From Lytechinus pictus (Eukaryota > Echinodermata > Echinoidea > Temnopleuroida > Toxopneustidae), in the NCBI RefSeq assembly GCF_037042905.1, contig NC_087249.1, forward strand, positions 13,827,201-13,891,200: a DNA stretch of 64,000 nt, given 5' to 3'. Of the stretch, positions 12,946 through 25,974 are shown one piece after another (within the stretch, counting starts at the first letter, position 1; each line of letters begins with the position of its first letter). The position numbers were made by a program, and so were the translations under genes. The notes beneath the pieces were generated by a model. The model was given only the letters and a program-made list of their open reading frames with translations, had not been told where the DNA came from and ran no database searches.

Positions 12946-15900
12946 TTTATCTGATCATTATCATTCATGATCATAATTCATTAACCTGCTTTTGTTGAAT
13001 TATGATATTATGTTGCTGTAGATCGAGCGACTTGTGCGAATATTTCAAGTTAACTGAAAAAAAAATCTTTAAGAGTAGGCTATTAAACGAAATTTCGTAA
13101 CTCGTCGTGAGTTGTAGAAGCGGTTTTATTACCAACCGGAAATAGGGTTGCAAATAAAACTCGGGAATGCTGGGTTATCCAGTCTTAAGTTCTGCTCTAG
13201 GCCTGTATCGGGTTGCACGAAGTTTACAAACATTATTTTCCGAGCAATGAGAGCTTGTTTTGGATGTGCAATCAATGCCATCTATTGACCTGTAGGGGCA
13301 AAGGCAAAGCAAGGCGTCAAGAACTGATCCAATAGAGTACACCAATAACTAATTTGCCTTCGGCAGGAAGAGAAGAAATTGGAGAAATACAGCAGACGGA
13401 TAGCCAGCGTATCCGCATGATATATATATATATATATATATATAATGGAACGAATGTTGATCTTACAAGGAACATATATTTCATATGTGTGTGTGGAGGG
13501 GGCGTGTGAGTGTTTGTATTCACAGAGAGGGAGAGAGAAAGAAGTTGGGGGGTGATGATTACATAAATCGACCAGAGTGTGTTTAAATAAGTTAGTTGGA
13601 CCGATTTGCCAGAGCATTTATATACATTATGCACCCCTGTGCCGAAAAGGGGTTGGACAACATCCCTTCGTTTCTTCATCTTACCCTTTCCCTAATGGTA
13701 TCTCGTTACATTCGCTTCCACAGTTATTTCCTCCTTATTTTTTTCATTCCGGGTCATTTCTAGGTCATTTAAGCTCGTTCAATTATCACCATATTTCTAA
13801 CTAAAAATGAGAACGTCACAGAGCAATCCCTTCATAGACATAAGTTAGTGTTCTCTTTATCTTAATGAAAGAATATGAAAGCGAGAAATATTACCAATTA
13901 ATGCTCGCTGTCACCATTTATCTGTGACGACTTTATTTCTTTCGGAAATCCAGAGAGAAAAAAATTAATGTCTCATTCAGTTACATTCACAAACTTTTAT
14001 TTTGATGAAGGGTTTTGCATGGTCAAAAAATTTGACTGACTTTTATAGCAATGGAAGTCAGGGATATTGACCCTTCAATGTGTTTTAGCTATACCGACTC
14101 TGCCTTCGACGGCATGATGACGTGTTCGACAGTGAGGGTTTAAGCATGCAGTAAAACAAAGGTGCAGGGAAAACAGAAAGCTCTAGAATATAAATAATAA
14201 TAATGACAATAATATTTAGCATTTATATAGCGCTTAACACATCAGAACGACGTCTCTAAGCGCTTTACAGATTATTAGGTATTCCTTCATTTTTTTGTTT
14301 ATTGTAACCTTATTGACCAATTTGATGTTAACGCATATATTTGCTTGAAAATAATTATTCCCCGTTTTCTCCCCCACCCACACCGAAGTTTCCTTTGCAT
14401 TTCATCCCCATTACAAAATGCAACTAATAAGAAATAATCTGTTTTCATTTTTTTTAGAAGAGAAATGCCCCCACATTTGGAAAAAAAAACGTGTATGATT
14501 TTGAAGTTATTCATTTGGGTTTAGGGTATATGATTTTATCTGTGTTACAGTTTTTGTATTTGTGTGCTCTAAAATCTCTTGATTAGTTCAGGAGCATGTT
14601 TTTAAAGGGGTCACATCAGTTAAGGGGTAAATCATAGCATGATCAGATTCTCCATGATTGTACACAAAACAGAATTTTCAAATACGGAAATCAGACATCA
14701 TTTTGACAGATGAAAAATATGTAATTAGCATGTTAAGGGTTGGTTTCAGGCAAAAATGTTGTCTCGAGGATGTAAACCGATGTTTGAGTGGCTCCCATGT
14801 GCCGTTTGTCGACCGATGGGGGGGGGGACGTTCTTTGCGAACAAAATGAAATAGAGAAAAGAAAAGAAAAAAATACCTGTAATATTTAGATAAAGTAATA
14901 TGCCTAATATACCCACAAAACTTATGGCAAAATTGACAAATAACCGCAGTATAATGCTGCAGTGTTCGCAGTATATTTGTTTACAAGGAGTGCAACTTGA
15001 ACTTTTTTGGGATTAACAACTACACTGAGCGGGCTTCAGGTAGAGTAAACATCTGGCAACATTCGCATTGAAAATTCAACGATTAACGACGCCACAACCA
15101 TATACTACCGTTCAAATAAGTCTTGGGAGGTCTCAGTAGGTCATATTTGTCAACGCTGGTCTAAATATTTCCTTTCCATTTTGCCAATTCGACTTTCCCT
15201 CTCAAAGCTAATTTGGCAGGGACCCTCTGACGCGGTAATATTTGATGATGACGTCACGTTCAAAGCCGAACGAATCGATACAGCGCCGTGCCTGGCATTT
15301 ATCTGGCAATACCAACTTGACATTTACACTATGGGTTTTGGCCGAGCGTGACTGCGAAGCTAAAAACCCTCCAAGGTTACTCGAAATAAGGCAGTAATTG
15401 GCATGAATGTGCAATTATTTGAGATGATTGAATAGCCGCAAGATCGAGAAATATACGTCAGATCCGTGTATTTTGCTCCTAATTTTCCCGACGCTCCAGC
15501 GAATTTGCGCTTCAATTAGATTACGATGGATATATAAAGTAAGTCAGGTCTGAGAACTCAAGTCCTTTCCGATGGGTAATCGTCTTAAATGACTGCATCT
15601 GCGTGTGACAAAATATCAAAAAAAGTCGTCGTAAAACCCACGCTTATATCAACTGACTCTAAATAATAATACAAATCTCTCGTTTTTCAGGTTTTTGAAA
15701 CGAAGTTTACTTTTTCATTTAAATATTTGTGAGTGATTCGTGAATACTTTGTGAGTGAAATCAATTCTACACGATTCCTAATGCCTGATATTTCAGCATT
15801 AGAGGTGCCCTTTTCAGGTTAATTCGATAATGAGATTGCTGTTCAGTGAGAGTCAAACGCAAAAGGTAGAACGCATCAAGAACAAGAAGAGGGGAGATGA

Positions 15901-18069
15901 TATTTTGATACAACAAGATGACCTTGATTACAACAATTATCGTCCATTCGAAAAAAAAAAGCACATGCATAGACCATGTCAATATTCCTTTGCATTTTTG
16001 TTACTACATTGACTTTTGTTAATACTGTCAAGCTATGATTTTGGTCCCCACCAACACAAATTTTGCCTTTATAAGACATGCCTGTATCCATTTAGTTACC
16101 GCATACCCAGGTTATTCATCATTTTGTTCGGTAATATTTTTAAAATAAGTGCTTAAGTAAAAATTCCGAAGCACGACTTGAGATTGAGGTATTTTTCCTG
16201 GCTGATATGTCGAGTCTCCTCTAAATGGACACTTTAAACTATTACTGTGTTGTGTAATGATTTTAGGGTAAGCCAGCTAACAAACTGCCCCAAGAAAATA
16301 ATAATAATGATGATGATGATAAAAACAACAATGATAATAGATAAATAAATGACTAAATGAATAAATAAAACAATAAACGAATAGATAAATGAATAATAAG
16401 AATGATAATGAAATAAACTCACATTAACCAACAAATCAAGAACTTTAAAGGAAAAAGAAAATACAGATAACATGTAACATTAAATGATATAGACTTGAAA
16501 GGACATCCACTGCATTATTGTTTATTTATTATTTGCTTGCAAAAAAACTATCATTGTAATTTATTCGGAACTTGCACCCATAAATTCAAGTTTTGAAAAT
16601 GCATCTCTCCCACAGTGAATTCAAACTTAACTTAATCATCTTTCAATTTACCGACATATGCAGGTTTTATCGAAAACGCTGGCTTTTCTTCCTCCTTCAT
16701 AAAAACAGTATTATTTTTTAAAGAAAATCACAGAGGGAGATCTATCGTTATCCATCTTCACTTTACTTCCTCGCATTAATTCCTGAAAAGAAATGTTGAT
16801 TCGAAAGACTCGCGATACGGTTTCCAAAGCCTTGCTTCACTTTCAGTAAGGCAATGCGCATTGTTTCCTTTTGGAGTCTACTATCGTATCCAGAAACTGG
16901 TAAATTCATCATGATCGCTTTGGCGACTTGTGGTTTAGCTATTCAGTGTACCATTCTACCGCATTAGCATCTCATGAAAGTCATGTAGGAATGAGGAAGA
17001 TGCAGGCCCCTCGCCGGATCAATGACACACATGCACTCAGACAGCAGCGTTTCACCGCCTTCTCTTGAAGCTCTTCCTTACACGAAGGCAAAGACACTTG
17101 GAAAAAATGGCGGTTAAGCAGTTTTTTTTTAAACGGGATACCAATCCTAGCCCCCCTCGGGAGGTTTTCATTACATCATAATAATAAGCGAGCAGACACT
17201 CATGGATAAACGGAAAGATCTAGTTCAAATGGATATTTCTTACACACATGCAATATTTTAGATGTAACTAAACACTGACATGAGTCGATACTAAGAATGA
17301 AATGATACCATGTATGAGGAAAAATCACTATAATGTCGCTGGTGCGATCACGATGGTAGTTTCTTGCAATCTAAAGACATGCGAGATTGTTAAGAAGTTT
17401 ATCTGGCCGTTTCGTTTATAGCTATTTTACTTGGTGGCATGTCTTCATTCTAAAAGCCGGGTCTAAACCTACAGAACCATAAAGAAACGATGTAGATTAT
17501 ACTACCTGTAATATTCCGAAGTCAAGTTTAAAGTATCATTATCCTATTCTACTCGTATCACACGTAATTTTATATGCTGGTGTTATTACTTTCGGTCATT
17601 TTTGGGGTTCGTGTTGTCTATAGGCGTGGATAAACGATAGCATCTTCAAGTTTTGATTAATGATTTTGAATAAGAAGAAACTTTTTTTATACTGGAAATG
17701 GTGCAATCATAATAATTTGCAGTTTAAAATTTAAGAATATAAGACAATTCGTACAATTCAATAGACCAATCTATAGGGGAAGCTTTTCTTAATTAAAAAA
17801 AAAATCGAAGTCAATATTAAGAAATGGAGAGCTGTGTTCATTTTGACATGTAGTTAATAAAAGGCTTTGTGCTTTTAAAAGCAGTACACTATCAAGGCCT
17901 TCTTATTTCTTTTCTGTCACTGACAACTGTGACAAGGAGTGTAATATCACGTCCGTGAACGTTTGATAATGAAAACAGATTAGACACAATGTCTGTAATT
18001 TTAATAAAAGACTGTCTGTTAATACATTGAATTAACGATATATAAATATTATATATATATATATATATA
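12946..18069. other. Non-coding stretch with simple repeats, no gene seen
   Basis: Contains a (TA)n tract at 13419-13444, an inverted SINE/LINE-type tail at about 14190-14280 (GCATTTATATAGCGCTTAAC ... AAGCGCTTTACAG), and ATG/ATA/AAT-rich low complexity at 16295-16420. The segment 15180-15560 is more GC-balanced and contains a TGACGTCA CRE-type palindrome at about 15250; it is the best place here to look for a conserved regulatory element, but no gene can be assigned. Confidence 0.5.
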
Positions 18070-18201
18070 TATAAATGTGTGAAATTATACATGTACAACA
18101 GCTTTGACAACACTTTTATTTAAATAATATTTAAAAAATAAAAATATTTAAATAAAAGAGTTGCCAAAGCTGTTGTACATGTATAATTTCACACATTTAT
18201 A
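18070..18201. repeat. Inverted repeat with ~60-bp arms next to (AT)n
   Basis: The left arm starts TATAAATGTGTGAAATTATA and the right arm ends TATAATTTCACACATTTATA. The arms also share CATGTACAACAGCTTTG / CAAAGCTGTTGTACATG and TTTATTTAAATA. A few mismatches lie near the AT-rich centre. Either a small foldback element or a hairpin arising at the adjacent (AT)n tract. Confidence 0.8.
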
Positions 18202-18378
18202 TACTTTCTCCCATACGTGTACTGTATCAAAGCAATAGCTTTGATCCAGCTGAGGCATGGCGGCTTGTCATTGTTCAAAACCCACCTACACCCGACAAAG
18301 GAAATTATAATTGGTATAGTGTCGAAAATCTGTCTATCTGACGGTCAATCGGATCGGGGTCGCCCTAGCCACTAACCC

Positions 18379-18450
18379 GTCTCTGTGGTCTAGTGGTTAA
18401 GGCACCGGCGTTCGAAGCTGGGGGCCCGGGTTCGATTCCCGGCAGAGACA
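18379..18450 (+). tRNA. tRNA-like sequence, perfect cloverleaf, apparent anticodon TCG
   Basis: All arms pair: acceptor GTCTCTG/CAGAGAC, D stem GTCT/AGGC, anticodon stem CCGGC/GCTGG with loop GTTCGAA, four-base variable loop GGGC, T stem CCGGG/CCCGG with loop TTCGATT, discriminator A. T8, A14, G18G19, A21, T33, T54T55C56 and A58 are in place. A TTTTTT run follows at once, as expected for Pol III termination. The loop would read as tRNA-Arg(TCG), but the D and T arms resemble tRNA-Glu, and base 32 is G rather than the usual pyrimidine. A recent tRNA-derived retrotransposon head is therefore a serious alternative. Confidence 0.5.
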
Positions 18451-18547
18451 TTTTTTCGGCATCACCAATTTTTCCAAAGGGTAGATAGCTCTGGGGAACC
18501 TTGATTTAAGCTACGCCTACCATTGTTCTCTTCATCCATTTCTTTCA

Positions 18548-18665
18548 CAATATACATATATATATATATATATGAGAGGGAGAGAGAAATAATCTTGGTT
18601 GGAACTGCAATACATATACATGTACTTCTTTGTCTCTTATATATATATATATACACACACACACC
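18548..18665. repeat. (TA)n and (CA)n microsatellites
   Basis: Two TA runs (18551-18572 and 18640-18652) and a following CA-rich run interrupt otherwise unremarkable sequence. Nothing else is seen here. Confidence 0.8.
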
Positions 18666-19138
18666 CACACACACACGACGCGAAACAGTAGCTATGGAAT
18701 GATCAATCACAGCTACTACCAACCATGGACCCTTCAGACACCAGGTGTGTACTAGTCAATAATTTCCGTCCATTTGATTATGTGAATATGGGGTTGTTCA
18801 AATAAAAGAAATCGATCTGGTCTACCTTGTGATACGCATGAGGATCCAATTCAAACAGTGTGAAATAACACTCAAATACTGAGAGGAAGTAAGCAATAAT
18901 TATTGAGTGAACTGATGTATATTCAGATATACGTGTGTGGGTGTGTGTGTGTGTTTAGGAAGTACTTTTTTCAACCCACCTGGTCGTTCTCTCACAGGAA
19001 CATAATTATTATGCTTATTCAATTTTCAGGCCAATAGTATATAGAATGTAGTATTATGTTTTTTTCATGGGTGTGTGTGTGTATTTACGATCGGTGCATT
19101 TATATAAAACTGAGTGTGTGTGCGTGTGTGTGTGTCGA

Positions 19139-19328
19139 GGTGCCGTGGTCGAGTGGTCTAGGGTGCCTGGCTATACATGTAAATTCCGGGGTTCGATCCC
19201 CGGCGGCGGCACCTATGCCCGTGAGCAAGGCATTTAATCTACATTGCTCTTTCATCCTGCTTTCAAATAAATGGAAATGCTATGTGCATTATGGGTAACT
19301 AGGTGTGAACTTGTTTCTTTAAAAAAAG
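19139..19328 (+). repeat. tRNA-derived SINE, second family
   Basis: A 75-base head (19139-19213) has a complementary acceptor GGTGCCG/CGGCACC, an A-box-like GTGGTCGAGTGGTCTAGG like that of Leu/Ser tRNAs, and a perfect T arm CCGGGGTTCGATCCCCGG. The body (GCCCGTGAGCAAGGCATTTA ... CAAATAAATGGAAATGCTAT) differs from the 7-kb SINE family and ends near a short A-run at 19320-19327. Confidence 0.75.
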
Positions 19329-20037
19329 GTGTATGTGTGGGTGCATTTGGATGAAACTATGAAACAGGCATATGACACAGGCAACGCATTGTGTGCTTCA
19401 GACTGTTGGCCATTTTTTCCCAGTTGTAGGCCTATTGGCTAAATCAGTCAAATGGAAGCATGATCCTTATCAATCTGGCCAAGTCGGAAATAGCAGCAAA
19501 AACCCTGATTATTGTCTCTCGTATATTGTCAGAGAGAAAAATGATAGTGAGAGTCAGAAAGAGAAATGGGGGGGGGGGGGGGGAGGGGTATTGGGAGGCG
19601 GGGATGCACGTAGAGAGAGGGAGAGAGAGAGACGGGAAAGGGGGTGGGAGAAATGAGCCCACATTATCATCCAATGCAATAAATATTTCAACATCATTCA
19701 AATTGGTCATTAAAATGCGAATAGCATTTACTTTCCTGCGTCATGTCGAAAAGCTGAACCAAATTATATACGGCAATTTATTATTGCGTACTTTCTATTC
19801 TAAGCGTCTTAAGCTTCCCAAGCGGAAAACAATAGCTGTTTGTGTGAAGAGTAAGGGTGGCAATATATCGTACACCTCGAGGAATGGTTGGGAAAGTTTT
19901 TTTTTTCATTTATTAATTTTGATATTAATTTGCTGATGAACATAACATGATGTTGCAAAAAGTACTTATCTATAGGTTCAACCAATTGCCAGACAGGCTT
20001 TGTTCCGCACCATCTCCCCCACATTTGAAAACTGTAG
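19329..20037. other. Non-coding stretch, G-run and GA-rich tract
   Basis: A run of about 16 Gs at 19567-19582 and (GA)n at 19610-19645 create long but low-complexity open frames (for example 19460-19936 plus). No real gene is supported. Confidence 0.6.
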
Positions 20038-20654
20038 CCTTTAAAGGACAAGTCCACCCCAACAAAAACTTGATTTGAATAAAAAGAGAAAAATCCAACA
20101 AGCATAACACTGAAAATTTCATCAAAATCGTATGTAAAATAAGAAAGTTATGACATTTGAAAGTTTCACTTCATTTCACAAAACAGTTATATGCACATCT
20201 CGGTTGGTATGCAAATGAGGGAACTGATGACATCACTCACTCACTATTTCTTTTGTATTTTATTTAATGAAATATGAAATATTTTGATTTTCTCGTCATT
20301 GTCATGTGAAATGAAGTTTCATTCCTCCCTGAACACGTGGAATTCCATTATTTGAACATTTTGTGGTTCAGGCAAGGAGGTCGTAATTGTCAATTTCGTA
20401 AAAATTGAAATATTGTATAATTCAAACAATAAAAAACAAAAGAAATAGTGAGTGAGTGACATCATCAACTCTCTCATTTGGATGTAACTGACTCGTTCAT
20501 ATAACTATTTTGTGAAAAATAAGCGAAACTTTGAAATGTCATAACTTTCTTATTTTACATCCGATTTTGATGAAATTTTCAGCATTGTGCTTGTCTGATT
20601 TTTCTCTATTGATTCTAATCAATATTTTTCTGAGGTGGACTTGACCTTTAAAGT
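20038..20654. mobile_element. TTAA-flanked palindromic element, full copy
   Basis: Long terminal inverted repeats start TTTAAAGGACAAGTCCACC and end GGTGGACTTGACCTTTAAAG. Pairing extends inward through GAAAATTTCATCAAAATCG, AAGAAAGTTATGACATTT, the CAAATGAGG block and ATAGTGAGTGAGTGACATCA, giving a nearly whole-length foldback. A second full copy lies at 42376-42884 and a truncated one at 45103-45482. There is no ORF. TTAA at both ends fits a piggyBac-type target, but the transposase source is inferred. Confidence 0.85.
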
Positions 20655-21978
20655 TTGATGGATACTATATTATAATCTGGCAACATAAAAGTACACGATC
20701 TTACAAAAATGCGCGTTTACTCAGAGGATACGTCGTTTAAAAGGACAATAAAGTTTGATTGGTGGATTTTGATAAAAATCACAAAAGGCCATCTATGTAA
20801 AATTGTTGTTGGGTATCCTTTGGGAATCCGTGCGATAGTAAGTGACCCAAATATCTAATTGACAGATTTTGTAGAAAGCATCGGATTTTAACAAGTGCTG
20901 TCTTGCAAAATGCGGAAGATAATTTAGCCCAAAGCCTATGATGCAACTGGTTTGTCCAACAGGCTCAGCATCGAATTAGAATCTTAGCCAGGATATTCCT
21001 CCTCCCTCAGGGCTACGATTTATCCCCTTTCCTATTTTGATTAATCAACTGCTTAAAAATAGATGGATGCAGGAAAATCCCAAGATGCCTTGCATTTAAT
21101 GGTCAACAGTTACGCTCTGTTAAAACTAAGACTAGTGGCTATGAAAATTTTATTAATACAGAACGTGGCAGTAAATATATTTTAAACATATCAATTCGCC
21201 CATTTAGAGAAACGATGGAGCAATACTTAAAGGCATAGGAAGGTATATACACGCGCATAAGTGTGTGTTATATCGTCATCATCATCATAATGTATATTAA
21301 TTCTACCTAATTTTTTTATATGTATACATTCGATAGGCTCTCTTTTAAAGCAGGCAAATTTTGTTTTAATGTGACAATCCCTTCTTTTAAAGAAAACGTC
21401 AATATATAAATGAATACATAAATAAATTAATGAATGAATAACTAACCAACTAAATGAATTAATAATAAATAACTAAAGTAAAATCATTATCACCACCACC
21501 GTATTTTTTAAAGCAACATCAAGGAGTATATTGCATTCTTCTATCATATTGGATGCATAAGCATTTCAATGGGAGAAGAGATAGTATATGTGTTGTTTAC
21601 CTAATTCTTCGCTTCCAACCTCTCTGAACGCAATACGTTTCCCGATCTTAAATCCGGAGGATGGGATTTTAATCATGGCATCTGATATCGTGGCTTCGGG
21701 GAAATATCTTGTTACATTCTACAACCGGAGCAGACTAGAAATCAATATTTACGCACATCAGAAGTGGGTAAATTTCTCCACCTTGCCATTTTGGCCATGG
21801 TTCTATATGTAGGTTTACATTACAAAGCGCCAAATTACGATAATCAAATTTACAAGTTCCCGTAAAAGAAAAAGACAAAAAAACAAACAAAAAAAACATG
21901 AGAGAATAGGATATGCTGATTCTTTTGAAAGGACTATTTTTCCACTTGCATCAATCGGTGTGTGGGTTAGTATTTCCA
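20655..21978. other. Non-coding stretch, no gene seen
   Basis: AT-rich, with (ATC)n at about 21273-21290 and AAT/AATG-rich sequence at 21400-21480. No coding or structural feature can be supported. Confidence 0.55.
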
Positions 21979-22533
21979 GGGGGCCGTTTCATAAAGCTGT
22001 TCGTAAGTTAAAGGTATTGTTTAACTTTGTGAGCAGCCGATTAAAAAAATTATCAAACCAAGATGAAACATGTGTACAAGTGCATGTATTAGAACTAATA
22101 AACCCTGAAAACAACCATTATTGAGAATGAAAAGCTAAAACTACAAGGCAAACCCCGATTTTGTAAATTGGCGTCTTATAGACGCCTAAATAGTACACAT
22201 AAGTGTTTGGGATGAAATTAAGATGGTGTTTTCGGTCACTTTATATTTCAATTTTTGAAGCACTAAATAATTATTTTCGAACGCAATATTTTCTGGGCTT
22301 CATTTTTGTAACATATCACAGACACAGGTGACAAGTGTGACCTTCTAGCTCAGATTTTTTAAAAGTCAAACCAATGTTAACCAATCACTTTAAGAGCGAC
22401 TTTAAGAACGACTGGTGATCCTTTCTTACGCGCTAAACCATCGTCTATGGTGTATACCATTTACCAAAAGAAAGGAATACAATTCGTTCTTAAAGTCGTT
22501 CTTATCTTACGAACAGCTTTATGAAACACCCAC
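21979..22533. mobile_element. Inverted-repeat element (GTTTCATAAAGCTG ends), interrupted
   Basis: The left end GGGCCGTTTCATAAAGCTG and the right end CAGCTTTATGAAACACCC are inverted repeats that continue as GTTCGTAAG / CTTACGAAC and, across the insertion, CGACTTTAAGAACGA / TCGTTCTTAAAGTCG. The centre contains ACCATCGTCTATGGTGTATACCATT-type sequence. Bases 22012-22389 are a second element inserted into the left arm. Without it the palindrome would be about 175 bp. Confidence 0.8.
22008..22393. mobile_element. Nested TTAA-flanked element
   Basis: Inserted in the left arm of the 21979-22533 element and bounded by TTAA on each side (22008-22011 and 22390-22393). Its ends are diverged inverted repeats: AGGTATTGTTTAACTTTG at the left; the right end ATGTTAACCAATCACT is the complement of AGTGATTGGTTAACAT. 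Removing the insert plus one TTAA restores TTCGTAAGTTAAGAGCGACT, matching the symmetry of the host arm. Confidence 0.75.
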
Positions 22534-25500
22534 CAGGTCGAAAATGTTAAATCATCGTACCAGAAAGTCAAAATTTTCGTGATTAAAAAAAAATTTCTTA
22601 CCAAGTAAAATATCGATAATTCATATGAGAAATAAAAACAAGGTTTTCTATGCGGTCTTATTTCCCATTCAGGCATCAAGTCAAGTGTTAATTTTGATTG
22701 TTTTATCGATTTTCAGTTTCATGATCGAACCAACGTGTCTTTTAAAATTGCAAGCGAGCGACCAAAACTTCTACCAAATTCAAATTTAAAGTTAATGATT
22801 ACATGTTCATAACAGAAAACACGCAATAGTTCAGTTGGATAATAGTCTAAACAATGAAATTATCGTAAATTTTACCTTCTGGAAATTACAGATCGTTGAT
22901 TTTATTTCATTTCATTTCGCTTGAGTTCATTTTCAACTATTACAAAATAACGTTTATAAACAATAAACATATTATATAGCAAATTATTTTCTACGTACAG
23001 GCGTACAATATACATGTATAGTCACGAGTATCATTCAAACAGGTTGAGCATGGAACTTGTACAGAGGGTCATAATTATTGTCGTACACATGGTACACCTG
23101 TCAATGCTGGTGCGCGTGCATGCGCTCGCGTGTGTCCTTTGGCGCCAAAAAATCATAGGTAATCACATCTAGCGCCATATTTGGTGCGTGTGCATGATTG
23201 TGGATGTATATAGCATGTTCTTATACAAAAACAATGATAGGTGTGACATATTCTCACTTAGCATCAGAGACACCCAGCACTCAAATTCGATTAGTTTGAT
23301 GGTATGACAGTCTTTTCTTACACCAAGGCAAACTAATTGCTGATAGCATGCATGATCCATGCTGATAGTGAAGTCCCATACATGTCACCCTGGTTTTTGG
23401 ATCTGATTCATATCTGTAATTCACGTGATGACCAGATTTTTTTCATATGATTTCCCGCCCTTTCACACGTTTCAAAAAAAAAATCGTATTTTGAATGATG
23501 ACTCTAGTGAAAAACAAGGCTAATGACGGCGTGTGAATCCAATCTAGAACATGATCAGAATCTCGAACGCTAATCAGTCACGATTACAATAGCAATCATC
23601 ATTACAATGACGATTAGAGATTCACGTGTGAAAAGGCCCAGAGTTTCCTTGAAACTGGTAGAAAGTTAAACCTTCAGTTTAATACCTTAACTGCTTTATT
23701 CTAAATTCAAAACGAGAGAGAGTAAACGGGGGTAAGGAGATGATTTATTACCGTTACGACACCACGATAGATGAATAAACATTATGATACACTAAACGCG
23801 ATTTGTCAAAACTCGATTGAAAAGAATTATACCCAAACATTCCACCTTTTTCATAATTTTTTTTTCTTATAACATGCATCTCGCGCATTCCGTGTTCAAA
23901 CCAAGTAAAAGATACTGATAAAAAATACGCATTTTCTAGTCGTGCGTCCGAAAACTGAAATTTTGTTAATGCCCCAACCCCCCTCCATTCACCTCCCTGA
24001 TATTATTGATATTATGAAAATGATATGTGCAGAAATGCCGCGGTTGATTATAAAATTTCCCCCATTTTAGTGATAAAGCGTTTCATTCAGATGTAATAGA
24101 TAACAAATATGCCGATAATTATTGATAGACTGACATGACTGACGGATAATAATCGATCGTCATCAAAATTACTACATTAATAATGAGGTTGATTTGATTT
24201 ATTCATTTTCTTCCGCATAACAATATGATATGGTAACAAAGCAGTTTGGGCAATAAATCAGATATAAAACATGTAAAATGTACATTATTGAACATAAAAT
24301 CACTTGCGGAAGACGGTTTGGCATTGTATGCAAAATAATGCTTGACCATATGACCATGGAGCTATTAAACACTCCGTGATATGACAAACCAAACATATAT
24401 TCAATATATATTAATATTGAATGAGCAGAATGGATGACAGAGAACGATTAAAATACTAAATTGAAAAAAAAAGAAAAAAAAAGGTTGTGATGTTATAGAT
24501 AATCATGATGAAAAACGAAGAAGATGATGATGGTCACAACGGTGATAATGATGATGATGATGATGATGATGATTATGATGATTTTGTAGAGGATTGAGAT
24601 GCTGATGTTGGTTATGATACATAATAATAATGTTAAAATTGTAATGATTGATGTTTATAAGATAGTAATCAAAAGAAAATGGGGAAAAATCGACACAGAA
24701 TAATTACCTTGTATAGTAACAAGAATTTAACATTGATGACAACGATGATAACAATGTCATGTTAGTATATGGTTTCATGGTTTCAACTATCATATAATAC
24801 CGGTTCAATTATCTGCTATATTGTTGACACGTATACATCAGTGACATATGGATGGAATATTTAGATTTATTTTGTAGATCATTGACTATGAACTTAAAAC
24901 TTGCTATTCATTTTTTTTCTATTGAATTATATGTTTGTATATAATATATATATGTTTGTAAGAGACATCCCTCGCTGCCTTACCTGGAGTTGGAAGGAAT
25001 GACTTGCGGGTTACAGGAATTTTATATTCCTTTTTTTCTTCCAGGCAACTCCAGGACTGCAGCGGGGGAGTCCTTTTTAAAATTCTGTTATACTTTGTAA
25101 TGTCATCATTCTATGGTTTTTGTTTGTCTGAAATGCCGAATAAATAATAATAATAATAATAATAATGATGACTGTGACAGTAGTAATTAAAGAAACGGTA
25201 TGATTATATTCTTCTCGGGTCTGTTATGTGCAATATTATAAGTTGAACAATACTTATATGATATCGACAGGAAAATATTAGATCATCCAATGTCGTGCTC
25301 GTGAATTTCCTTCTTTTAAACATTGGAGATCTAGGAAATGGCATTTAAAATAAATCATATTTATATTCACGCAATGTATCTGAATCCATGTCTTTGTCAT
25401 TTTAAGTGCATTGTAAGGCAATGAGATAATGAACAACTATTTGATATCATAATGGTCATTATACGCCCACCAGCATTATGCAGTATTTACATGTTCTGAA

Positions 25501-25974
25501 AAGATTATCGTCCAAGAGCGCAGCGGCCCGATAAATCACTCCGACATATCTGCGGAAATATAAATGCCAGATCCATAGCTGTCATTTTGGCGGCGTTCGT
25601 ATAAATTGATTGCGAGTACACAAAACAGGTGGATAAATTTAAGTAAATAAACAGCGACGTGATTTAAAGGCCTCCTAGTCCTAGAAAAAAAAACTGTTGA
25701 AACCATGGACCGTTCTAAGAATGGTGGGACCATATAGAGCTATCTATGGTGGGACCATGCGAATTATTTCAAGCTTTCTAAATGATCTGATGATGGAGAA
25801 AGTAACATCTGTCGATGGCTTGAGGCCTATTATCTTCGATAGTGCAACATGATGGTGACGATAATAAATATAAATTCTAGATCAACAAACTCTGCATGGA
25901 GCTATGATGTTTACATATACATGAACTGTAAATTCATATTATGTGCATATAGTTGTTTATGAGATGTCCTGCAG
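22534..25974. other. Non-coding stretch, no gene seen
   Basis: Holds a (GATGAT)n tract at 24544-24580 and poly-A/T runs. No coding region, RNA gene or clear transposon end was found outside the repeat tail at 24.96-25.17 kb. Confidence 0.55.
24961..25172 (+). repeat. Retroelement-type 3' end with (AAT)n tail
   Basis: GTCTGAAATGCCGAATAAAT followed by AATAATAATAAT is the usual look of an animal non-LTR retrotransposon or SINE 3' end. Upstream, CCTGGAGTTG at about 24991 pairs with CAACTCCAGG at about 25046, making a large stem-loop of roughly 100 bp (CTCGCTGCC.../...GCAGCGGGGG). Family not identified. Confidence 0.5.

Noticed and set aside
12479..13480. 36-bp direct repeats about 965 bp apart as possible LTR or target repeats
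   Set aside because: They lie outside the boundaries of the hairpin element, have no TG...CA ends or primer-binding site, and no coding sequence between them.
19460..19936. 158-codon plus-strand ORF
   Set aside because: Contains the poly-G and GA tracts; composition differs on each side and no motif is recognisable.
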